Source of the DNA: Coliplasma sp045538555
GTDB taxonomy: Bacteria; Bacillota; Clostridia; Oscillospirales; CAG-382
Direction: 5' to 3'
Assembly: GCA_045538555.1 (NCBI GenBank)
Contig: JAZSRP010000045.1
Coordinates: 1 to 29,297, forward strand
Length of the DNA stretch: 29,297 nt
The notes beneath the pieces are model-generated. The model was not told where the DNA came from, searched no databases, and was given only the letters and a program-made list of their open reading frames with translations. Both the position numbers and the translations under genes were made by a program. Shown piece after piece: positions 24,602 to 29,297 of the stretch; the stretch's first letter is position 1; each line of letters starts with the position of its first letter.

Positions 24602-26302
24602 ATGAAATTTTCGGAATTCCCCTACAGACGTGTTGAGACCGCCGAGGTAAAGGAGGCCTGCAACGCTTGCATTGCAAAGCTCACTCAAGCTGCCGATTAC
24701 GCCACCGCAAGAGAGGCGTTTTTGGAATACGATAAGTACAACTCAACTGTTGACACCTACGGTGCCATCAGCTACGTGCGTCATACCATCAATACCAACG
24801 ACAAGTTTTACTCTGACGAAAATGATTATTGGGATTCTGCATCTCCCGAGATGCAGGAGAGCAGCATCGCTTTTATTATGGCAATGCTTCAGTCCAAGTT
24901 CAGACCGGAGTTTGAAAAAGAATTTGGCAGTGTAATGTTTATCAACGCAGAGCTGGCGCTCAAATCCTTCTCTCCCCAGATTGTTTCGGATATGCAGGAG
25001 GAAAACGTGCTGGTGTCCGATTATGCCAAGCTGATTGCGGGAGCACAGATCGATTTTCAGGGTGAAAAACGCACCATTGCGCAGATGTCTCCTTTCAAAA
25101 CGTCTGCGGATGATGAGGTGAGACGTGCCGCTTGGCTGGCGGACGGCAATTTTTATGTTGAGAATGCCGAAAAACTTGACAACCTGTACGACTCTCTGGT
25201 CAAAAAACGTACCGAGATGGGACGCAAGCTGGGCTATGAAAATTACACTCAGCTTGGTTATTACCGTATGCACCGCAACTGCTATGATATGGAAGACGTG
25301 TCCAAGTTCCGTGAGGCAGTGAAAAAATACATTGTTCCCATTGCGTATGAGATCAAGAAAAAACAGGCAGAGCGCACGGGTGTGGGTTTTCCCCTCACCT
25401 TTGCCGACGACGTTTTGGATTTTCGCAGCGGAAATCCCCGCCCTTGCATTGACAGCGACGGAATCCTTGCCAACGGCAAGAAAATGTATGAAGAAATGTC
25501 CGAGGAGACAAAAGAGTTTATCGGCAAGATGTTTGAGTCTGAGATGTTTGACGTTGTTGCCAAGACCGGCAAAGCCGCCGGCGGCTATTGCATCGGACTT
25601 CCCGACTACAAGCTTCCCTTCATTTTTGCCAACTTTAACGGTACACAGCACGACGTTGAGGTCATCACCCACGAGGCGGGTCACGCTTTTGCGGGATATA
25701 TGTGCCGAAACATCGTTCCCGGAATGAACAGCTCGCCTTCTCTTGAGTCCTGTGAGGTTCACTCTATGTCCATGGAATTTTTTGCATGGCCCTGGGCAGA
25801 GCTTTTCTTTGGCAAGGATACTGACAAATTCCTGTATTCACACCTTGCCGGCGCCATCACCTTTATTCCCTACGGTACAATGGTTGATGAGTTCCAGCAC
25901 ATCGTGTATCAAAACCCCGATCTCACTCCCGCAGAGCGTCACGCAGAGTGGGCGCGTCTGGAGGGCATCTACCGCCCCTGGCTCAAGCTAGACGGCAGTG
26001 CGTTTTATGGTGAGGGCAAGGGCTGGCAGAGACAGACTCATATCTATGAGAGGCCCTTTTATTACATCGATTACTGCCTGGCACAGAGCGTTGCGCTCCG
26101 CTTCTGGGCATTGATGCGTGAGGACCGTGAGGACGCATGGCAGAGATATCTTGCTTTTGTAAAAAAAGGCGGCACCGAGACTTTCAAGGGTCTGATCGCA
26201 GGTGCAAATATTGAGACCCCCTTTGGTGAGGAAGCACTCAAAAAAATCGCCAAGGCCGCACAGGAGTTCCTTGACGGCTTTGATTCCTCAAAGCTTGTGT
26301 GA
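24602..26302 (+). CDS. pepF: M3 family oligoendopeptidase F
   Basis: Cytosolic zinc metallopeptidase that degrades short peptides. The 566 residues carry the zinc motif HEAGH (H357, E358, H361) and a downstream candidate third ligand E385 in SCEVHSMSMEFF, the M3 arrangement. GPLY-like C-terminal features (IYERPFYYIDYCLAQ) agree with oligoendopeptidases. No signal peptide. GAGAGGAACAGGT precedes the ATG. The PfkB kinase starts 11 bases after the stop, so the two are probably cotranscribed. No promoter was clear in the gap after the preceding terminator. Confidence 0.93.
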   Translation: MKFSEFPYRRVETAEVKEACNACIAKLTQAADYATAREAFLEYDKYNSTVDTYGAISYVRHTINTNDKFYSDENDYWDSASPEMQESSIAFIMAMLQSKFRPEFEKEFGSVMFINAELALKSFSPQIVSDMQEENVLVSDYAKLIAGAQIDFQGEKRTIAQMSPFKTSADDEVRRAAWLADGNFYVENAEKLDNLYDSLVKKRTEMGRKLGYENYTQLGYYRMHRNCYDMEDVSKFREAVKKYIVPIAYEIKKKQAERTGVGFPLTFADDVLDFRSGNPRPCIDSDGILANGKKMYEEMSEETKEFIGKMFESEMFDVVAKTGKAAGGYCIGLPDYKLPFIFANFNGTQHDVEVITHEAGHAFAGYMCRNIVPGMNSSPSLESCEVHSMSMEFFAWPWAELFFGKDTDKFLYSHLAGAITFIPYGTMVDEFQHIVYQNPDLTPAERHAEWARLEGIYRPWLKLDGSAFYGEGKGWQRQTHIYERPFYYIDYCLAQSVALRFWALMREDREDAWQRYLAFVKKGGTETFKGLIAGANIETPFGEEALKKIAKAAQEFLDGFDSSKLV

Positions 26303-26313
26303 GGAGCCGAGGT

Positions 26314-27168
26314 ATGAGGATTTTGTCTTTTGGCGAAATACTGTTTGATATATTTGATGAAAAAAAAGAGATCGGCGGAGCTCCCTTCAACTTTGCCGCA
26401 CATTTGTCACAGCTTGGGGCAGAGAGCTATATGGTGTCCTCTTTGGGCAATGATGAGAACGGCAGAGACGCCCTGGAAATTGCCAAGGAGCTTGGCATAA
26501 AAACCGACTATATCTCTTTCAACAATTTCAAAACGGGCTTTTGCCGCGTAACTCTACAAAACGGGATCCCCTCTTACCGACTGGCGGACGACACCGCCTA
26601 TGATCATATCGGCAGACAGTGCCCCAAGGGTAAATTTGATGCTTTGTATATGGGGACACTGGCATTGAGATCGCCTGAGTCAAAAAAGACTTTTGAATCA
26701 CTGTTGAGATGCGTAAATACAAAAGAAATTTTCTTTGACGTAAACATTCGCGGAAACAACTATACAAAATCTCTTTTGACCGAGCTTTTGTCCGTCGCCA
26801 CCATTCTTAAGGTCAGCGAGGAAGAGATCGGCGTGTTTGGCAATGGCAGAGACGTGGTAAAGATATGCCTTGATTTGTCTGCAAAATACAAAAATCTCAA
26901 ATACATTGCCGTAACCCTCGGCGGTGACGGAGCAATGGTGTTTGACCGCAGCACAAAAAGTGTTTTGTTTTCCGAAAAGCCCAAGGGAAAGGTGGTTTCT
27001 ACCGTTGGAGCGGGGGACAGCTTTTCTGCCTGCTTTTTGTACAACCTCCTGTCAGGAAAGCCCGTTGGTGTCTGCCTCGACAGGGCGGTTGCTCTCAGCG
27101 ATTACGTGGTGACACAGCTTGGTGCAGTTCCAAGCTATCCCGCAGAACTGCTTGAAAAAATCAAATAA
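26314..27168 (+). CDS. PfkB family carbohydrate kinase (fructokinase-like)
   Basis: Phosphorylates a sugar with ATP in the cytosol; fructose is the likeliest substrate. The 284 residues start MRILSFGEILFDIF, followed by the substrate-binding GGAPFNFAAHLSQLGA and the catalytic anion-hole motif GAGDSF (232-237, base D235). The GGAPFNFA pattern is typical of fructokinase-type members, but ribokinase-family substrates are hard to assign. The ATG at 26314 has GAGGAG upstream. Closed by a terminator at 27173. Confidence 0.88.
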   Translation: MRILSFGEILFDIFDEKKEIGGAPFNFAAHLSQLGAESYMVSSLGNDENGRDALEIAKELGIKTDYISFNNFKTGFCRVTLQNGIPSYRLADDTAYDHIGRQCPKGKFDALYMGTLALRSPESKKTFESLLRCVNTKEIFFDVNIRGNNYTKSLLTELLSVATILKVSEEEIGVFGNGRDVVKICLDLSAKYKNLKYIAVTLGGDGAMVFDRSTKSVLFSEKPKGKVVSTVGAGDSFSACFLYNLLSGKPVGVCLDRAVALSDYVVTQLGAVPSYPAELLEKIK

Positions 27169-27172
27169 ACCG

Positions 27173-27210
27173 AAAAGAACGGCAAAACAAGTTGTGTTGC
27201 CGTTCTTTTT
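27173..27210 (+). terminator. Rho-independent terminator of the sugar kinase gene
   Basis: A 13-bp perfect stem aaaagaacggcaa/ttgccgttctttt (27173-27185/27197-27209) with an 11-base loop and trailing T residues, starting just after the stop codon. The flanking A/T tracts would let it work in both directions. Confidence 0.88.
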
Positions 27211-27238
27211 GTGCTCAAAAATCCGCTTTATTGTATGG

Positions 27239-27264
27239 AAAACCCGCTCCGAATCGGGTTTTTT
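27239..27264 (+). terminator. Second tandem terminator
   Basis: An 8-bp stem aaaacccg/cgggtttt (27239-27246/27255-27262) with an 8-base loop and two further T residues. It is 30 bases after the first terminator; together they insulate the antiporter gene. Confidence 0.7.
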
Positions 27265-27294
27265 CGTGATAAATACCAAATTTTTTTTCTTTTG

Positions 27295-27323
27295 TTGACA
27301 AACGGTTTTTACTGTGCTAATAT
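27295..27323 (+). promoter_or_regulatory. Sigma-A promoter for the antiporter gene
   Basis: A perfect TTGACA (27295-27300), 17 bases, TAATAT (27318-27323) preceded by TGC as an extended -10. The start codon is about 50 bases downstream. Confidence 0.85.
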
Positions 27324-27373
27324 CCATTGGAAACAAAAACCATAATTTTTTTTATAATAAAAGAGAGCTTGTT

Positions 27374-28654
27374 ATGGAAAACATGCACACACTTCTTGGC
27401 CTCGCCGTTGCGTTGATGGCAGGTCTGCTTATGTCCAGGGTAGTAAAAATTTTCAAGCTTCCCGCAGTTACGGGTTATCTCATTGCGGGGATTCTCATTG
27501 GCCCCTACTGCTTGGGCGCTCTGGAGATACCGGGGCTGGGATTTGCCTCCCATGAGGCAGTCAAATCCAATCAGTTGCTGTGCGATCTTGCGCTGGGGTT
27601 TATCGCTTTTGCTATTGGCAATGAGTTTAGAGTCTCTCAGCTAAAAAAAATCGGCAAGCAGGCAAGCATTGTGGGTGTTTTTCAAGCAGTGGTGGCAATG
27701 CTTGTGGTTGATGCGGTATTGGTCGCAATATCATTTGCAGCGCCGGATCAGATTTCTCTTTCTGCGGCGATCACCCTTGGCGCAATTGCAACCGCAACCG
27801 CTCCTGCTGCAACGCTGATGGTTGTACGTCAGTACAAAGCAAAAGGAAAGCTGACCGATATTTTGCTGCCGGTGGTTGCCATTGACGACGCAGTTGGCCT
27901 GGTGGCGTTTGCCGTGTCCTTTGGAATCGCAAGAGCGCTTACGAGCGGTGCAGTCAGCATCATTTCTGTGCTGGTGGAGCCCCTTCTCGAGGTTGTTCTT
28001 TCTATCGCGCTGGGCATTGTCATGGGATTTTTGTTCAGTGCAATGGAAAAGTATTTCAAGTCAAACAGCAAGCGTCTCACACTTTCCATCACCTTTGTTA
28101 TGCTGACGGTGGCGCTTTCTATGCTCAAATTCAGAGTGGGCGGAGTACATATCGGATTTTCGTCTCTGTTGGTATGCATGATGCTTGGCACCGTATTTTG
28201 CAACGTGTGTGATTTTTCCGAGGAGATCATGCAAAAAACCGACAAGTGGACAGCTCCTATTTTTGTTCTTTTCTTTGTTCTCAGCGGCTCGGAGCTGGAG
28301 TTTGGAATTTTTTCAAACATCACAGTGGTACTCATCGGCGTTGCATACATTGTGGCACGCTCTGTGGGAAAATACTATGGTGCGGGTATAAGCGCAAGAA
28401 TGTCCAAGTGTGAACCCTCCGTCGTCAAGTATCTTGGGATTACGCTTCTGCCTCAGGCGGGAGTTGCGCTGGGAATGTCTGCCACCGCCGAAACTCTTGA
28501 CCCCGTGGCGGGAATGATAATCCGCAATATAACGCTTTTTGCAGTATTGGTGTATGAGCTTGTGGGTCCCATGCTCACAAAGATCGCTTTGACAAAATCC
28601 GGAGACATCATCCCAAAAACCGTTGCGTATATCGGCGAGTCAGACGACGAATAA
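27374..28654 (+). CDS. Cation/proton antiporter, CPA2 (Kef/NapA-like) type
   Basis: Integral membrane exchanger of Na+ or K+ for protons. The 426 residues form about 12 hydrophobic segments. Typical features are LPAVTGYLIAGILIGP near residue 28, GFIAFAIGNEF, and the ion-binding pair in VVAIDDAVGLVAFA (two adjacent aspartates near residue 172). No TrkA-N/RCK domain is attached; the C-terminus is a short acidic tail. The ATG at 27374 fits a membrane N-terminus with a weak GAGAG site upstream; an ATG-free extension to 27314 lies in the promoter. The ion is not determinable. Monocistronic. Confidence 0.9.
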   Translation: MENMHTLLGLAVALMAGLLMSRVVKIFKLPAVTGYLIAGILIGPYCLGALEIPGLGFASHEAVKSNQLLCDLALGFIAFAIGNEFRVSQLKKIGKQASIVGVFQAVVAMLVVDAVLVAISFAAPDQISLSAAITLGAIATATAPAATLMVVRQYKAKGKLTDILLPVVAIDDAVGLVAFAVSFGIARALTSGAVSIISVLVEPLLEVVLSIALGIVMGFLFSAMEKYFKSNSKRLTLSITFVMLTVALSMLKFRVGGVHIGFSSLLVCMMLGTVFCNVCDFSEEIMQKTDKWTAPIFVLFFVLSGSELEFGIFSNITVVLIGVAYIVARSVGKYYGAGISARMSKCEPSVVKYLGITLLPQAGVALGMSATAETLDPVAGMIIRNITLFAVLVYELVGPMLTKIALTKSGDIIPKTVAYIGESDDE

Positions 28655-28690
28655 AAACAAAAGAATTTTTTACCTTTGAAACAACAAGAA

Positions 28691-28738
28691 AAGAGAGAAC
28701 GATATCGGAATTTTCCGATTTGTTCTCTCTCTTTTTTT
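28691..28738. terminator. Long terminator hairpin between the antiporter and the mazG-like gene
   Basis: Outer stem agagagaac/gttctctct (28692-28700/28722-28730) and inner stem atcggaa/ttccgat (28704-28710/28713-28719), followed by ctttttttg on the plus strand. On the minus strand it is followed by tttt, so it can also end the convergent mazG-like transcript. Confidence 0.85.
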
Positions 28739-28799
28739 GTTGAAAAAAGCGAATAAACGGAGCAAAATCGAGGTGAAAGAAAGTGGAAGTACACCATTC

Positions 28800-29129
28800 T
28801 TATTCTTTCTTCGACAAGAAGTTTTCAAGATTAATTGCGTGATGATACTTGATTGATGCTTTTTTATCTTTTTCAATCATAAGTGTCGTCAGATCAATAT
28901 CATTAATTGCGGCGATAGCGACAATGTAGTGTATCATATCCACAAGTTCAATACCCAATTGCTCCTGAAGATCATTTTCGTCAGAGGCTTTACGGCCGGC
29001 TCGCTTGTTCAATACTTCGGCAACCTCTCCAATTTCCTCTACCAACTTCATAAACATACTTTGTTCAGTGGCCCAACCAATGTAACGGTCTGCCAGATAT
29101 GCCTGCAGTTCATCAATAGAAATCCTCAT
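28800..29129 (-). CDS. MazG-like nucleotide pyrophosphohydrolase
   Basis: A 109-residue all-alpha NTP pyrophosphohydrolase-superfamily protein. Metal-binding motifs are visible: E31-E32-x-x-E35 in KLVEEIGEVAEVL and E61-x-x-D64 in ELVDMIHYIVAIA. Such enzymes hydrolyse (d)NTPs to monophosphates and pyrophosphate; here the substrate is unknown. AAGGAG lies 8 bases before the ATG. The start overlaps the stop of the four-helix bundle gene as ATGA, so the two are translationally coupled. Codon use and base composition look more AT-rich than in the core genes to the left. Confidence 0.85.
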   Translation of the reverse strand: MRISIDELQAYLADRYIGWATEQSMFMKLVEEIGEVAEVLNKRAGRKASDENDLQEQLGIELVDMIHYIVAIAAINDIDLTTLMIEKDKKASIKYHHAINLENFLSKKE

Positions 29130-29297
29130 TTTGTATTCTCCTTTGCGGTATTAAGTGATGCAATCAGCATTCGCTTGATTTCTTCTGCAAGAGAAAGGAG
29201 TTCATCGAAGTTATACTCTATCAGATTTGTTCTTTTTAAAAGCGTAAGCCAATAAATACTTTCTCCCGTTTCCTTAAGAGAAATATGGAGTTTGGAT
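29126..29297 (-). CDS. Four-helix bundle protein, partial (N-terminus beyond the window)
   Basis: The last 56 residues of a minus-strand gene that enters from the right edge. The pattern ISLKETGESIYWLTLLKRTN, followed by LLSLAEEIKRML, matches the C-terminal half of the small four-helix bundle proteins known from 23S rRNA intervening sequences (S23/TIGR02436 family) and related to the Avd accessory proteins of diversity-generating retroelements. Its role is unknown; RNA or nucleic-acid binding is suspected for the family. The stop (complement of 29126-29128) overlaps the mazG-like start. The reading frame is open to the edge. Confidence 0.75.
   Translation of the reverse strand, partial: SKLHISLKETGESIYWLTLLKRTNLIEYNFDELLSLAEEIKRMLIASLNTAKENTK

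Noticed and set aside
24743..25762. A 339-codon open frame on the minus strand opposite pepF
   Set aside because: It lies wholly antisense to a clear M3 peptidase with HEAGH motif, has no recognisable domain, and is explained by codon bias of the real gene.
28453..28797. A 114-codon minus-strand frame between the antiporter and the mazG-like gene
   Set aside because: It overlaps the 3' end of the antiporter and the terminator hairpin, and no Shine-Dalgarno precedes it.

Overview
The window looks like a chromosomal segment of an anaerobic, low-to-mid GC Gram-positive bacterium of class Clostridia, probably an Oscillospirales-like gut lineage. This rests on gene content: SepF and DivIVA, the yggS-sepF-yggT-divIVA-ileS-lspA-rluD order, a split transketolase, an RqcH-type NFACT protein, Clostridia-style solute-binding lipoproteins, and Shine-Dalgarno-led genes with compact sigma-A promoters. 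No rRNA, tRNA, CRISPR array, transposase or phage gene is visible. Genus and species cannot be read from the sequence alone.

Layout. (1) Positions 1-5326 are on the minus strand. A chain of short hairpins at the left edge is followed by a solute-binding lipoprotein with its own consensus promoter. Next come a two-gene operon (DUF4434-type TIM-barrel protein, then a COG2509-type FAD oxidoreductase, joined by an ATGA overlap) and dapA. (2) From 5356 the plus strand begins with a strong promoter, queA, an intergenic tandem duplication that copies the last codons of queA, and miaA. (3) From 7665 to 17372 runs a dense block: HlyD-like membrane protein, yggS, sepF, yggT, divIVA, ileS, lspA, rluD-type pseudouridine synthase and the two transketolase subunits. 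Many junctions overlap by 4-8 bases. (4) From 17439 to 21870 lie a NIF3-family protein, rqcH, tcdA, a flavin reductase-like protein, rlmH and an unrecognised 47-residue gene. (5) From 21917 to 24517 a stand-alone E2-like acyltransferase (minus) is divergent from a second solute-binding lipoprotein (plus). (6) An M3 oligopeptidase, a PfkB sugar kinase and a CPA2-type cation/proton antiporter follow. (7) The last 500 bases look more AT-rich and hold a MazG-like pyrophosphohydrolase and the C-terminal part of a four-helix bundle protein on the minus strand, perhaps the edge of an accessory region.

How the genes work together. Most of the window is core translation and envelope or division machinery: tRNA modification (queA, miaA, tcdA), rRNA modification (rlmH, rluD type), tRNA charging (ileS), lipoprotein maturation (lspA), Z-ring and pole factors (sepF, divIVA, yggT) and ribosome rescue (rqcH). 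LspA would process the two solute-binding lipoproteins. No ABC permease lies beside either lipoprotein, so their transporters must be elsewhere.

I did not find a clear new defence or mobile system. The observations most worth a second look are the ribosome-binding site buried in a terminator-like stem ahead of the 47-residue gene, the duplicated queA tail with codon-level divergence, the absence of ylmH/rqcP at its usual site together with an Asp-to-Glu change in RqcH, the hairpin chain at 21-140, and the AT-rich right edge.
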